This document shows, in pieces, positions 8,150 through 17,655 of a stretch of 32,573 bases of DNA. A program made the translations under genes and the position numbers. This stretch comes from Novosphingobium sp. Lineage in GTDB: Bacteria; Pseudomonadota; Alphaproteobacteria; Sphingomonadales; Sphingomonadaceae. The notes under the pieces were generated by a model that made no database searches, was not told where the DNA came from, and saw only the letters and a program-made list of their open reading frames with translations. Position 1 is the stretch's first letter. Each line of letters starts with the position of its first letter. The stretch spans positions 1 to 32,573 of the forward strand of contig NZ_JAHEBV010000023.1 in assembly GCF_024642085.1 (NCBI RefSeq), written 5' to 3'.

Positions 8150-9546
8150 AACTTATAGGCCGCCTTGGCCAGATTATAGCTTAGGTCGACCGCCAGTTCG
8201 GCTGCTTCCCAATCTTCCATCCGGTGTTCCGCGACAAGCCGTGCAAGGAACCCGCAATCAATCCGCCGGGCCATGTCATGCCGGGCCGGGATCGACAGGA
8301 AGGCTCGGGTATCATCGTTAAAGCCCACCGTATTGTAAAACCCGGCGGTTTCGGTTGTCTGTTCGCGGAACCGGCGCATGCCTTCGGGGCTGTCGTTGAA
8401 CCACCAGGCCGGTCCCAGTTTCATCGCCGGATAATGCCCGGCAAGCGGCGCAAGTTCGCGCGCGTAAGTGGTTTCATCAAGTGTGAAAACGATCAGGCTG
8501 AAGCGCGGGTCATCGCCAAACCGGTTGAGCAACGGGCGCAGTGCATGGACATAGTCGCACGGCAGCGGGATGTCCGCGCCCTTATCACGGCCCAGCCGGG
8601 CGAACAGGCCGGCATTGTGGTTCCGGTAGACCCCCGGATGAAGCTGCATAACCAGCCCGTCCTCTGCGCTCATCCCGGCCATTTCGGTGAGCATCTGGGC
8701 GCGGAACAATTCGGCGTCGGCAGCCGTTGCGCCTCCCGCGACAACCCGCCTGAACAAGGCTTCAGCATCAACCAAAGGAAGGTCGGCGGTGCGCGCGCTG
8801 GGATGACCGTGATCGCTTGATGTCGCACCCATCGCGGCGAAAAACGCGCGCCGCTGGCGATGCGCGGCAAGGTAGCCCGGCCAGGACAGACAATCCTCGC
8901 CGGTCAGTTCCGACAGCCTGGTCAGATTGGCATGAAATCCTTCAAATTCGGGATCGACCACCGGGTCGGGGCGGTAGGCCGTGATGACCCGCCCACCCCA
9001 GTCACTTTCGCGGATCGCGCGGTGGTGGCGCAGATCGTCAAGCGGACTTTCGGTCGTGGCGATGACTTCGATATTGTAGTGATCGAACAAGGCGCGCGGG
9101 CGAAACCGGTCCGTCGCCAGCGCTGCAGTGATCGTGTCAAAATAATGGTCGGCGCTATCCGCAGCGAACATTATTTCGATCCCGAAGGTTTCGGCAAACA
9201 CCCAGTCGAGCCACATTCGCGAAGGCGTTCCGCGAAACAGATGATAGTTCTGTGCGAACAGCCGCCAGCTTTCACGCGGGTCGGCGTCGGGGTTGCCAAT
9301 ACCCAGCAAATCCAGCGCAATTCCCTGCGAATGGAGCATCCTGAAAACGTAATGATCGGGATGCAGCAGCAGTTCGGCGGCATTGCCGAACGGCGCGTTG
9401 CTGGCCCACCAGGCTGCATCGGTATGGCCGTGCGGACTTATGATTGGCAGGTCCTTTACGGTATCATAAAGGGCGCGCGCGATGGCCCGCGTTGCCGAAT
9501 CGGCTGGCAAGAGTCGGTCTGGATGGATAGTCAGCGCACGGGTCAT
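8146..9546 (-). CDS. uxaC: Glucuronate isomerase
   Basis: A 466-residue uronate isomerase that converts D-glucuronate to D-fructuronate (and galacturonate to tagaturonate). It shows the amidohydrolase-type metal site SPHGHTD (His39, His41), [23 protein letters not shown] and [15 protein letters not shown], all landmarks of UxaC. A much longer frame reaches 10623, but that extension lies antisense to mannonate dehydratase and is not real. ATG 9546 with GCGAGG just upstream fits the family's N-terminus. It leads a two-gene operon with the fructuronate reductase and is transcribed away from manD. Confidence 0.93.
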   Translation of the reverse strand: MTRALTIHPDRLLPADSATRAIARALYDTVKDLPIISPHGHTDAAWWASNAPFGNAAELLLHPDHYVFRMLHSQGIALDLLGIGNPDADPRESWRLFAQNYHLFRGTPSRMWLDWVFAETFGIEIMFAADSADHYFDTITAALATDRFRPRALFDHYNIEVIATTESPLDDLRHHRAIRESDWGGRVITAYRPDPVVDPEFEGFHANLTRLSELTGEDCLSWPGYLAAHRQRRAFFAAMGATSSDHGHPSARTADLPLVDAEALFRRVVAGGATAADAELFRAQMLTEMAGMSAEDGLVMQLHPGVYRNHNAGLFARLGRDKGADIPLPCDYVHALRPLLNRFGDDPRFSLIVFTLDETTYARELAPLAGHYPAMKLGPAWWFNDSPEGMRRFREQTTETAGFYNTVGFNDDTRAFLSIPARHDMARRIDCGFLARLVAEHRMEDWEAAELAVDLSYNLAKAAYKL

Positions 9547-9594
9547 ATGGCCTCGCTTAACCCGAATACCTCTGTCTGCAAGGATCGATTGCCG
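9547..9594. promoter_or_regulatory. 48-bp divergent promoter region between uxaC and manD
   Basis: The two start codons face away from each other across only 48 bases, which also contain both ribosome sites. Promoters must therefore overlap each other or extend into the opposite coding region. No copy of the ACCGGT-centred operator seen elsewhere in the locus is present here. Confidence 0.5.
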
Positions 9595-10803
9595 ATGAAG
9601 ATTGTTTCTGCCCGTGTCATCGTTACCTGTCCGGGCCGCAATTTCGTCACGCTGAAAATCGAAACCGATCAGGGTGTGTACGGCATAGGTGACGGCACGC
9701 TCAACGGGCGCGAACGATCGGTGGTAGCCTATCTGGAAGACCATGTAGTGCCCTGCCTTGTCGGCATGGATCCGAGCCGGATCGAGGATATCTGGCAATA
9801 CCTCTACAAGGGTGCCTATTGGCGCCGCGGACCGGTGACGATGCGCGCGATCGCCGCGGTCGACATGGCACTGTGGGACATCAAGGCCAAGATGGCGGGC
9901 ATGCCGCTTTACCAGTTGCTGGGCGGGCGCAGCCGCGATGGGATCATGGTTTATGGCCACGCAAACGGCGGCGACATCGCCGAAACGGTGGATGCCGTGG
10001 GCCGGTACATCGACATGGGCTACAAAGCGATCCGCGCCCAGACGGGCGTGCCAGGGATCAAGGACGCCTATGGCGTCGGGCGGGGCACGCTGCATTATGA
10101 ACCGGCCGATGCCGCCATTCCCTCGGTCACCGGCTGGGATACCCGCAAGGCGCTGAACTATGTGCCCAGGCTGTTTGAAGAGCTGCGCAAAACCTATGGT
10201 TTTGACCATCACCTGTTGCATGACGGCCACCACCGGTACACCCCGCAAGAGGCCGCCAACCTTGGCCGGATGCTTGAACCCTGTCAGCTGTTCTGGCTGG
10301 AAGACTGCACGCCGGCAGAAAACCAGGAAGCGTTCAAACTTGTGCGCCAGCACACCGTAACGCCGCTTGCCGTGGGCGAGATTTTCAACACGATCTGGGA
10401 TGCCAAGGACCTGATCCAGAACCAGCTGATCGATTACATCCGCTGCACCGTGGTAGGCGCTGGCGGTCTGACGCATCTGCGCCGGATCGCCGATCTGGCC
10501 GCATTGTACCAAGTCCGCACCGGTTGCCACGGTGCGACTGACCTGTCGCCGATCACCATGGGCTGTGCCCTGCACTTCGATACCTGGGTGCCCAATTTCG
10601 GCATTCAAGAATACATGCGCCATTCAGAGGAAACCGACGCGGTTTTCCCGCACGACTACCATTTCGACAAAGGCGAACTTTTCGTTGGCGAAACCCCGGG
10701 GCACGGTGTCGACATCGACGAGGAACGCGCCGCAAAATATCCTTACAAGCCCGCCTACCTGCCAGTCGCCCGGCTGGAAGATGGCACAATGTGGAGTTGG
10801 TGA
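9595..10803 (+). CDS. manD: D-mannonate dehydratase (enolase superfamily)
   Basis: This 402-residue enzyme removes water from D-mannonate to give 2-keto-3-deoxy-D-gluconate. Metal ligands are visible as Asp210 (HDGHHR), Glu236 (WLEDC) and Glu262 (VGEIF). The Arg147/Tyr159 pair, His212, His312 and Glu339 are also in place. This numbering is the same as I recall for the structurally studied ManD of Novosphingobium aromaticivorans. AAGGA ten bases before the ATG supports the start. It replaces the unrelated UxuA-type dehydratase and is coupled to kdgK through a TGATG overlap. Confidence 0.95.
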   Translation: MKIVSARVIVTCPGRNFVTLKIETDQGVYGIGDGTLNGRERSVVAYLEDHVVPCLVGMDPSRIEDIWQYLYKGAYWRRGPVTMRAIAAVDMALWDIKAKMAGMPLYQLLGGRSRDGIMVYGHANGGDIAETVDAVGRYIDMGYKAIRAQTGVPGIKDAYGVGRGTLHYEPADAAIPSVTGWDTRKALNYVPRLFEELRKTYGFDHHLLHDGHHRYTPQEAANLGRMLEPCQLFWLEDCTPAENQEAFKLVRQHTVTPLAVGEIFNTIWDAKDLIQNQLIDYIRCTVVGAGGLTHLRRIADLAALYQVRTGCHGATDLSPITMGCALHFDTWVPNFGIQEYMRHSEETDAVFPHDYHFDKGELFVGETPGHGVDIDEERAAKYPYKPAYLPVARLEDGTMWSW

Positions 10804-11687
10804 TGCCGCGTGCCGTCCTGATCGGTGAAGCCATGCTGGAATTATCGCGCGCCGATGCGGGCTGGAAGCTAGGCTACGGCGGCGACACGCTGAATACCGC
10901 CATCCACTTGGCCCGCGGCGGGATCGATACCGCCTATCTGACCGCACTGGGCAGCGATCCGTTCAGCGCGCAAATGCGCAGTGCTTGGCAGGCCGAAGGA
11001 CTGGACTGCACCGCCGTGCTGACCCACCCCAGTCGCCAGGCCGGCCTTTATGCAATTACGACAGATGCAGAAGGCGAGCGCACGTTCACCTATTGGCGCA
11101 GCGACAGCGCGGCCCGCGCGTTGTTCGACTGTCCGGGGATCGAGTCGGCGCTGGCTGCGGCTGAGGGCGCGGATATGGTCGCCTATTCGCTGATAACCCT
11201 TGCGATCCTGCCGGCCGCGGCGCGCGATGCAGTGTTTGCGCTGTGTGAGCGGGTGCGCGCGCGAGGCGGCACGGTCGCCTTCGATGGCAATTACCGGCCG
11301 CAGCTGTGGTCCGGATCGCATGAAGCGCGCGGGGCGCGCGATGCTGCCATTGCCTGCGCCGATATCGGTCTGCCAACGCTGGAAGATGAATCCGCGCTAT
11401 CTGGCGAGAGCGATGCACAGGCGGTCGCCGCACACTGGCGCGCACTTGGTTGCGGCGAAGTGATTGTGAAGCTTGGCGCGCAGGGTTGCCTGGCACCGGG
11501 CGGGCAGATCGTGCCGCCACCCCAAGTGCTCAAACCCATCGACACCAGCGGAGCGGGCGATGCTTTCAATGGCGGTTATCTGACAGCACGGCTGCGCGGT
11601 AGCGCGGTTGCCGAAGCCATTTTGGCCGGGCACCGGCAAGCGGGCTGGGTCGTCAGCAGGCGCGGAGCGATCCCCCCGCTGGACTGA
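10803..11687 (+). CDS. kdgK: 2-keto-3-deoxygluconate kinase (PfkB family)
   Basis: A 294-residue sugar kinase that phosphorylates KDG to KDPG using ATP, the step where both uronate branches meet. PfkB landmarks are LIGEAMLEL at the start, GGDTLNTAIHLA (26-37) for sugar binding, YWRSDSAAR (97-105) typical of KDG kinases, and the DTSGAGDAFNGG signature (247-258) with catalytic base Asp253. ATG 10803 shares one base with the manD stop (TGATG), with GGAG upstream. The aldolase that would split KDPG is not in this window. Confidence 0.93.
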   Translation: MPRAVLIGEAMLELSRADAGWKLGYGGDTLNTAIHLARGGIDTAYLTALGSDPFSAQMRSAWQAEGLDCTAVLTHPSRQAGLYAITTDAEGERTFTYWRSDSAARALFDCPGIESALAAAEGADMVAYSLITLAILPAAARDAVFALCERVRARGGTVAFDGNYRPQLWSGSHEARGARDAAIACADIGLPTLEDESALSGESDAQAVAAHWRALGCGEVIVKLGAQGCLAPGGQIVPPPQVLKPIDTSGAGDAFNGGYLTARLRGSAVAEAILAGHRQAGWVVSRRGAIPPLD

Positions 11688-11724
11688 CGCGCCACGCATG
11701 GTGCTTGACGCGTGAATGACATTA

Positions 11725-11738
11725 TGACACCGGTAGCA
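11725..11738. promoter_or_regulatory. Putative LacI-family operator, site 1
   Basis: TGACACCGGTAGCA is close to the palindrome TGATACCGGTATCA, with the central CG step usual for LacI-family operators. It lies 50 bases before the chosen start of the lyase gene. The first ten bases are identical to the sites at 17615 and 19804. Confidence 0.65.
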
Positions 11739-11787
11739 ATAACAGCAAACGGGGCTTTCAAGCGCTGCGTTCAAGGTGGAGAGAGTG

Positions 11788-13131
11788 GTGATCTGCAGGG
11801 TCGTGCCAGATCGACTGACGGGTGTTTGCCGGCCCCTGCGCGCAATCTGTGCAGCCCTTCTTGTCCTGCAACTACCCGTTCAAGCCGCCGCTGCACCTGC
11901 CGGCACACGCGCGGTTTGCCGCGGGTCGGATGGCTATGCAGAAGCCTTCGAAGGGCGGCGCACCTTCCTGTGGCGGCCCGAATGGCTGCGCGCACAAAAG
12001 GCGGCCATCGCTGCCGATGCGGCCCGAGCAGCAGCGCTGCGCAAGGCAGCCGACGCCGCGCTTGCCAGTCCCGCCTTTTCTGTCCGCGACAAAAGCACCG
12101 TGCCGCCCAGCGGCGACAAGGGGGATTACCTTTCAATCGGCCCCTATTGGTGGCCCGATCCGGACAAGCCCGGCGGATTGCCGTACCGCCGCGACGATGG
12201 CCGCGTGAACCCCGAACGCAGCGGCAATGCCTTTGATCACAGCCGCCTTGGCGCATTCAGCAGCAGCGTCCGCACACTGGCCCTGGCTTCCTATTTTCTG
12301 GACGATGCCCGTTATGCGCGCGGTGCGACGGACCGTTTGCACGCGTGGTTTGTCGCGCCGGCAACGCGGATGAATCCCAATCTCAATTTTGGTCAGTCGG
12401 TACCCGGCCTTTCGGCAGGACGCGGTGAAGGCCTGATCGAGATGACTGCATTGATCCCCGTGGTGGAATCGATCGGATTAATCGAACCCAGCGGCACTAT
12501 GTCCGCAAGCGACCGGGAAGCGCTGGGCGCATGGTTTGCCGATTTCGTCAAATGGATGGCGCAAAGCCCGATCGGTACCGAAGAGCGCCAGAAGCAAAAC
12601 AACCACGGCATCTATTACGATCTACTGCTGGGCGAGTTTGCCTTGTTTGCCGGAATGGAACCTGTGACCCGCCAGGTCGCATCAGCCTTTCCAGCGCGCC
12701 GGCTGGCGCTGCAGATGAACGCTGACGGTCAGTTCCCCGATGAGCTGAAGCGGACCCGCAGCTGGCATTACGCACACTTCGTGGCCACCGGCGCGCTCCA
12801 GCTGGCCACGATTGCCGAGTGTTCGCAGATCGATCTATGGAATGCCGCGACGCCAGACGGGCGAAGCCTGCGCACCGCAATGCAGTTTCTGCTGCCATTT
12901 CAGGGCAGGATTGAACGGTGGCCCTTCAGTGATATCGAAACCCGCAACCCCGGCAAGCAACAGGGTCTATCCCGTACCGCAATAGAGACACTGCGGCTGG
13001 CCGCATGGGGCTTTGCCGACCCAACCTTCGAAAAGACGGCGAACGCATACAAGCTGAAACCGAAAGGTGATGACGAGCTTTGGCTTGCGCCGTTCGGCTT
13101 GCCCAAGGAGAAGCCTTCCAATGGTTATTGA
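11788..13131 (+). CDS. Secreted polysaccharide lyase, PF05426 alginate-lyase superfamily
   Basis: About 447 residues. An N-terminal signal (LRAICAALLVLQLPVQAAAA) indicates export. The mature part is an alpha-barrel lyase of the PF05426 superfamily: GPYWWPDPDKPGGLPYRRDD near residue 115, RMNPNLNFGQ, then KQNNHGIYYD (Asn-His at about 12601), ELKRTRSWHYA and TPDGRSL. Such enzymes cleave uronate polymers by beta-elimination, leaving unsaturated uronates. PL5 and PL38 members share this fold; glucuronan as well as alginate are known substrates. GTG 11788 is preferred for the GGAGAG upstream; GTG 11776 in the same frame is possible. It overlaps the next gene by 11 bases. Confidence 0.85.
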   Translation: MICRVVPDRLTGVCRPLRAICAALLVLQLPVQAAAAPAGTRAVCRGSDGYAEAFEGRRTFLWRPEWLRAQKAAIAADAARAAALRKAADAALASPAFSVRDKSTVPPSGDKGDYLSIGPYWWPDPDKPGGLPYRRDDGRVNPERSGNAFDHSRLGAFSSSVRTLALASYFLDDARYARGATDRLHAWFVAPATRMNPNLNFGQSVPGLSAGRGEGLIEMTALIPVVESIGLIEPSGTMSASDREALGAWFADFVKWMAQSPIGTEERQKQNNHGIYYDLLLGEFALFAGMEPVTRQVASAFPARRLALQMNADGQFPDELKRTRSWHYAHFVATGALQLATIAECSQIDLWNAATPDGRSLRTAMQFLLPFQGRIERWPFSDIETRNPGKQQGLSRTAIETLRLAAWGFADPTFEKTANAYKLKPKGDDELWLAPFGLPKEKPSNGY

Positions 13132-14800
13132 AACGTTTGCACGGGTCCTGTGCAGTTCGGCGGTATGTGCGTTGCTGGCCGCTCCTGCCCTTGCCGCCGA
13201 GCCGGTTCCCGCAATCCTGATCGATACAGCCACGATCAAAGCCCATCCGCTGCCGGATTACAGCTACGCGGGTTATGGATTTGGCGTGGCAGACATCCCC
13301 GAAGCACGCGGAACGGTTCTGAATGTGACCGATTTCGGAGTGGTTCCAGATGATGGGCTTGATGATAGCCAGGCTGTGCTGAAAGCCTTGGCCAAGGCAA
13401 ACGCGGTCAAGGGCCAGGTCACGTTGCGGTTTCCCGCGGGACGGATCCAGATAACCGAAATCCTGCGCATTACCCGCAGCGATATCGTGATCGAGGGAGC
13501 CGGTTCGGGCCCCGGCGGGACCGAGCTGTATTTTCCACGGCCGCTAAAGCTGATCGACCAGTCGCCCGATCAGGACGAAATCCGCACCTACAACGTCGAG
13601 GAAAAAAAGTTCCAGATCGAACCGGAACACAACATTCACTACCTGTTTTCCGAATACAGCTGGTCCGGCGGCTTCATTCTGGTCGGGCCAGAAGGTTCGC
13701 GCCCGGCATCCTATCTGGGCCGGATGGACAAGCGCGATCCGGTGCTGACGGATGCTGTCGCTGGCAAGCAGTTCGGCAAGACACTGACTGTCGCCGATCC
13801 GCGAAAGCTAAAAACGGGCCAGATCGTCCAATTGCAGTGGTTTTCTACCGATGGCGAAAAAAGCCCGATCATCGCGTCAATCTATGGCAAAACCGACATG
13901 CCGATCGGATCGCGACACTGGACGCAGACCAACCGCGCAACGGTTGCGCAGTCAACCCGGATCATGAAAATCCGCGGCAAAGTCGTGACCTTGGGCGATC
14001 CCCTGTTGCATGATATCCGCGCAGATCAGCCTGCCGTCATTGCCGATTGGCAGCACCTGACCAATGTCGGGATTCAGAACCTGCACTTCACCTTCCCCGA
14101 CGCCCCGGCGTTTGGTCATCACCTTGAGCAGGGGTACAACGGCATCTATTTCACCGGCGTTTTCGACGGCTGGATGCGCAACATGGTATTTGACAACGCC
14201 GACAGCGGCATCCTGACTGACAATGCAGCCAGCCTGACCATTGCCGACGTCCGCACCAGGGGAAACCGCAAGGCGCATTATTCGGTGCACCTTGGATCGG
14301 TCCACAACGCGCTGGTCAAAGATCTCACTGTGGAAAATCCGGTTGTCCATCCGGTGACGGTCAACACACGCTCGACACGGTCCGTCTATCTGCGCGCCAA
14401 TGTCATGCGCGATGCCGTGATCGACCAGCACAGCGGTTCCAATCACCAGAACCTGTTTGACAACATGACCCTGCATATCTCTCCAAAAAAGACGGGGGAC
14501 GCCTATGCCTATCAGCTATGGCTGTCAGGCGGGGCGCCTTATTGGAAGCCGGGACACGGCCTTTACAATACGCAATGGAATACCGCGCTGGTCATCGATG
14601 GCAGTGTGCCCGTGGACGCCGAAGTCGACCTGACAAGCGGACTTGAAGGAACAAGCGCTGCGATTATCGGGCTGCACGGCAACCGCAAGGTAAAGATCAG
14701 CTACCGCCCGGATGCCTATACCGATGCGACGAACCAGGCACTCACCGCAGTACCGTCACTTTACGAATACCAGCTTGCCCGCCGCCGCGCAGGCAAGTGA
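13121..14800 (+). CDS. Secreted right-handed beta-helix protein, putative polysaccharide lyase or hydrolase
   Basis: A 559-residue exported protein (signal ending LLAAPALAAEP). It starts with the pectate-lyase-3-like strand motif VTDFGVVPDDGLDDSQAVLK, found at the head of many beta-helix enzymes. Repeated beta-helix rungs follow (GIYFTGVFDGWMRNMVFDNA, HLGSVHNALVKDLTVENPVV, NLFDNMTLHI). The C-terminal part is less repetitive. AAGGAG at 13105-13110 supports ATG 13121, inside the end of the lyase gene, so the two are probably translated together. Family placement beyond a beta-helix fold is not certain. A role on the same uronate polymer (second lyase or debranching) is inferred from position. 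Confidence 0.75.
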   Translation: MVIETFARVLCSSAVCALLAAPALAAEPVPAILIDTATIKAHPLPDYSYAGYGFGVADIPEARGTVLNVTDFGVVPDDGLDDSQAVLKALAKANAVKGQVTLRFPAGRIQITEILRITRSDIVIEGAGSGPGGTELYFPRPLKLIDQSPDQDEIRTYNVEEKKFQIEPEHNIHYLFSEYSWSGGFILVGPEGSRPASYLGRMDKRDPVLTDAVAGKQFGKTLTVADPRKLKTGQIVQLQWFSTDGEKSPIIASIYGKTDMPIGSRHWTQTNRATVAQSTRIMKIRGKVVTLGDPLLHDIRADQPAVIADWQHLTNVGIQNLHFTFPDAPAFGHHLEQGYNGIYFTGVFDGWMRNMVFDNADSGILTDNAASLTIADVRTRGNRKAHYSVHLGSVHNALVKDLTVENPVVHPVTVNTRSTRSVYLRANVMRDAVIDQHSGSNHQNLFDNMTLHISPKKTGDAYAYQLWLSGGAPYWKPGHGLYNTQWNTALVIDGSVPVDAEVDLTSGLEGTSAAIIGLHGNRKVKISYRPDAYTDATNQALTAVPSLYEYQLARRRAGK

Positions 14801-14830
14801 TTCCCTTTTCGCGAAAATCAGGAAAACGCC

Positions 14831-15667
14831 ATGTTCAAGAAGACCTATCACGCCACCCATCCCGATATGATGGAAGTCGTCAGCAATGATGAACTGTGCG
14901 ACCGTTACCTGGTCGGCGGAATGTTCGTCGATGGACAGATCAACCTCAATTATTCGCACAACGAACGCTTCGTGATCGGCGGGGTCGTGCCGCAGGGCGG
15001 CGCAATCCGCCTGCCCGATCAGATGGTTCCGGCCTCGGCATCGGGCAAGCCGTTTCTGGAACGGCGTGAACTGGCTGCGGTCAACATCGGCGGCGCAGGC
15101 GCGATCACGGTCGATGGCCAGCGGTACGCCATGGGCAACAAGGAATGCCTCTACATCCCGATGGGATCTGCCGACGTTAGTTTCGAAGGTGATGGTGCGC
15201 GGTTCTATCTGGCATCGTTGCCGGCGCACAAGGTCTGCCCGATCAAGCACATCACGCTGGCGCAAGCCAACCCGCTCGCGCGGGGCGATCTGGCCAATTC
15301 AAACCAGCGCACGATCTACCAGTTGGTGATCCCCGGCGTCTGCGAAAGCGCGCAGCTGCTGCTGGGCCTGACCGTGCTGGAAGAAGGATCGGTGTGGAAC
15401 ACCATGCCGCCGCATCTTCATGACCGGCGCAGCGAGATCTACCTCTATTTCGATATGCCGGAAGAAAATGACCGGGTGTTCCATTACATGGGGGAACCCG
15501 ATGCGATGCGCCATATCGTGATTGCGAACGAAGAAGCGGTGATCAGTCCGCCGTGGTCAATCCACATGGGTTCGGGCACCAAGAAATACGCCTTTATCTG
15601 GGCAATGGGCGGGGAAAACCTCGACTACACCGACATGAATGTGCTCGATATCTGCCAGCTCAAGTGA
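14831..15667 (+). CDS. kduI: 5-keto-4-deoxyuronate isomerase
   Basis: A 278-residue cupin-type isomerase, the same length as E. coli KduI. It converts 5-keto-4-deoxyuronate, the opened form of unsaturated glucuronate or galacturonate, to 2,5-diketo-3-deoxygluconate. The zinc site is visible as [10 protein letters not shown] (His195, His197, Glu202) plus SIHMGSG (His245). Other conserved pieces include [10 protein letters not shown] and KHITL. AGGA precedes the ATG. It is followed closely by kduD, its partner in the pathway, and together they link the extracellular lyases to KDG. Confidence 0.95.
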   Translation: MFKKTYHATHPDMMEVVSNDELCDRYLVGGMFVDGQINLNYSHNERFVIGGVVPQGGAIRLPDQMVPASASGKPFLERRELAAVNIGGAGAITVDGQRYAMGNKECLYIPMGSADVSFEGDGARFYLASLPAHKVCPIKHITLAQANPLARGDLANSNQRTIYQLVIPGVCESAQLLLGLTVLEEGSVWNTMPPHLHDRRSEIYLYFDMPEENDRVFHYMGEPDAMRHIVIANEEAVISPPWSIHMGSGTKKYAFIWAMGGENLDYTDMNVLDICQLK

Positions 15668-15677
15668 AAGCAGGGCG

Positions 15678-16436
15678 ATGAACAGTATTTCATTCGATCT
15701 GGCAGGCAAGCGCGCCCTGGTCACCGGAGCCAACACCGGGATCGGTCAGGCGATTGCGGTTGCGCTGGCTCAGGCCGGGGCCGATGTTGCTCTGGCCGGG
15801 CGTAGCGAGCCGGCCGAGACGCTTGCGCTGATTACACAAACCGGACGCAAGGCTGTCAACATTTCCGCTGACTTGTCGACGACGGCGCCGCTTGCCCGGG
15901 TGGTGAAGGAAACAGTGGCCGGATTGGGCGGGATAGATATCCTCGTCAACAACGCCGGGATAATCCGCCGCAACGACCTGGCGGATTTTACCGAGGAGGA
16001 TTGGGACGCTGTCGTTGACACCAATTTGAAGTCGCTGTTCTTCCTCAGCCAGGCTGCCGCGCGGCATATGGCAAACCAGGGCAACGGCAAGATTATCAAC
16101 ATCGCCTCGTTGTTGAGTTTCCAGGGCGGGATCCGCGTGCCTAGCTATGCTGCGGCAAAAAGCGGCGTTGCGGGCGTGACCAGAGCGATGGCCAATGAAC
16201 TGGCCCCGGCGGGTGTGCAGGTCAACGCGATCGCCCCGGGCTATATCGCCACCAACAACACCGCGGCTTTGCAAGCTGATCAGACCCGCAACCGCCAGAT
16301 CATCGAACGGATTCCGACCGGGCGCTGGGGCAACCCGCAGGACATCGCCGGTGCCGCGATATTCCTGGCCTCTTCGGCTGCCGATTACGTGACCGGACAG
16401 ATCCTTGCGGTCGATGGGGGGTGGCTGGCGCGCTAG
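15678..16436 (+). CDS. kduD: 2-deoxy-D-gluconate 3-dehydrogenase / 2,5-diketo-3-deoxygluconate reductase (SDR)
   Basis: A 252-residue short-chain dehydrogenase that reduces the KduI product to 2-keto-3-deoxygluconate. Classical SDR features are TGANTGIG (16-23) for cofactor binding, NNAG (91-94), Asn116, Ser144 and the YxxxK pair Tyr157/Lys161, ending with GQILAVDGGWLAR. The start is ATG 15678, ten bases after kduI. The stop codon overlaps that of the convergent lacI gene in the palindrome CTAG. Confidence 0.93.
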   Translation: MNSISFDLAGKRALVTGANTGIGQAIAVALAQAGADVALAGRSEPAETLALITQTGRKAVNISADLSTTAPLARVVKETVAGLGGIDILVNNAGIIRRNDLADFTEEDWDAVVDTNLKSLFFLSQAAARHMANQGNGKIINIASLLSFQGGIRVPSYAAAKSGVAGVTRAMANELAPAGVQVNAIAPGYIATNNTAALQADQTRNRQIIERIPTGRWGNPQDIAGAAIFLASSAADYVTGQILAVDGGWLAR

Positions 16437-17485
16437 GTCCGCGAAGGCTGCGGCGGCGCGACGGAATCCCGCTCAATGAAAGTGGAGTTAAGCGTTACCG
16501 GCAGGTCGGCCTTGTCTTCGCCGGGCAGGAAGTCACGCACCAGCTTGCGCGCAGCCAGTTCGCCCATCTCAAGGATCGGCCAGCGTACGGTGCTGAGCGC
16601 AGGCCAGATATGCGACGCCGTGGGCGAATCGTCGAAGCCGATGATCGATAATTCCTGCGGAACCTTGATCCCCCGCTCAAGCGCAACATAAAGCAGCCCG
16701 GCAGCCATTTCATCGTTGCTGGCCAGGATTGCGGTCGGCGGCGGGGTGACGGCCAACAGCGCGCGGCCAGCATCCTGTCCCGAGCGGAAACGGTAGTTGC
16801 CCTGGAAAACCAAAGCCGGATCGTGGCGTATCCCTGCCTCTGCAATGGCATCACGAAAGCCGGTTTCGCGTTCCAGTGCGGACCGGAAACCGGCCGGTCC
16901 GCGCACGAAGCCGATGGAGCGGTGACCGGCTGCGATCAGGGAACGGCATGCAGCAGCGACCATTTCGCGGTCGTTGGAAGCTACGCAATGATCGGCATCG
17001 TCAAGCACTGCTGAGCCCACGCGAACATAGCGCACCCCTTGCGCCGTGCATAACCGCGCGATGTCGTCGTTTTCGGAAATCGGTGGAAGCAGCAGAACAC
17101 CCAGGGGCCGCTGCTTTTCCAGAAATTCCCGAATGTCATCAAGCATTGCGGGTGAACTGCGATCAACCGGACGCACAGCCAGCGCCAGATCGGTGTTGCC
17201 GATGGCCTGCAGGATGCCGCTTTGGAAGTTGAGCACCGTCTGCGCGTTGGGATTGTCATGCAGCAGCACGATCATGAAGTTGCGCCCGAACGCCAGCGCA
17301 CGCGCCTGCGGATTGGGCACAAAACCCAACGCCTCGATCGATTGCTTGACCTTCGCGCGGGTCGCATCGGTCAACAACGGCGAGCCATTGATCACCCGGC
17401 TTACGGTCTTTTTCGAGACCCCGGCATGCGCCGCGACATCGTTGATCGTCGGCTGACCGGTTTCCGCGCTTCCGATCATTGCCAT
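16433..17485 (-). CDS. LacI-family transcriptional regulator of the uronate locus
   Basis: A 350-residue repressor. The N-terminal helix-turn-helix reads TINDVAAHAGVSKKTVSRVI followed by the hinge region (NPQARALAFGR). A periplasmic-binding-protein-like sensor domain follows, with GHRSIGFVRGP, ILASNDEMAAG and ELSIIGFDDSP. The likely effector is a uronate breakdown product such as KDG or a diketo intermediate, inferred from context. ATG 17485 is used; ATG 17479 is also possible. It is divergent from the hydratase gene, and a putative operator lies in the shared upstream region, so autoregulation is plausible. Confidence 0.9.
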   Translation of the reverse strand: MAMIGSAETGQPTINDVAAHAGVSKKTVSRVINGSPLLTDATRAKVKQSIEALGFVPNPQARALAFGRNFMIVLLHDNPNAQTVLNFQSGILQAIGNTDLALAVRPVDRSSPAMLDDIREFLEKQRPLGVLLLPPISENDDIARLCTAQGVRYVRVGSAVLDDADHCVASNDREMVAAACRSLIAAGHRSIGFVRGPAGFRSALERETGFRDAIAEAGIRHDPALVFQGNYRFRSGQDAGRALLAVTPPPTAILASNDEMAAGLLYVALERGIKVPQELSIIGFDDSPTASHIWPALSTVRWPILEMGELAARKLVRDFLPGEDKADLPVTLNSTFIERDSVAPPQPSRT

Positions 17486-17614
17486 CGCTTGTTGGTATCC
17501 CTCTGCCCACCACGCACAGGGCAATCCGACTAGAACAGAATTCGGTGACCGTCCAAACAAAAGATGCCGGCAAACCGGCTGTGCCACGGCAGGAATCCGT
17601 CGTCACTTGCAAAT

Positions 17615-17628
17615 GACACCGGTTTCCC
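17615..17628. promoter_or_regulatory. Putative LacI-family operator, site 2
   Basis: TGACACCGGTTTCC keeps the strong left half and the central CG of the motif but has a weaker right half. It lies 28 bases before the hydratase start and in the intergenic region shared with the lacI gene, where a regulator could control both directions. Confidence 0.6.
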
Positions 17629-17655
17629 TTACACCCCGATTCGGGAGACAAATGA

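Noticed and set aside
8860..9594. Long N-terminal extension of mannonate dehydratase (647-residue frame)
   Set aside because: The extension is antisense to glucuronate isomerase and the family start matches ATG 9595 exactly.
9547..10623. Long open frame extending glucuronate isomerase upstream to 825 residues
   Set aside because: It runs antisense through mannonate dehydratase, whose active-site residues are all present; the extension has no family features.
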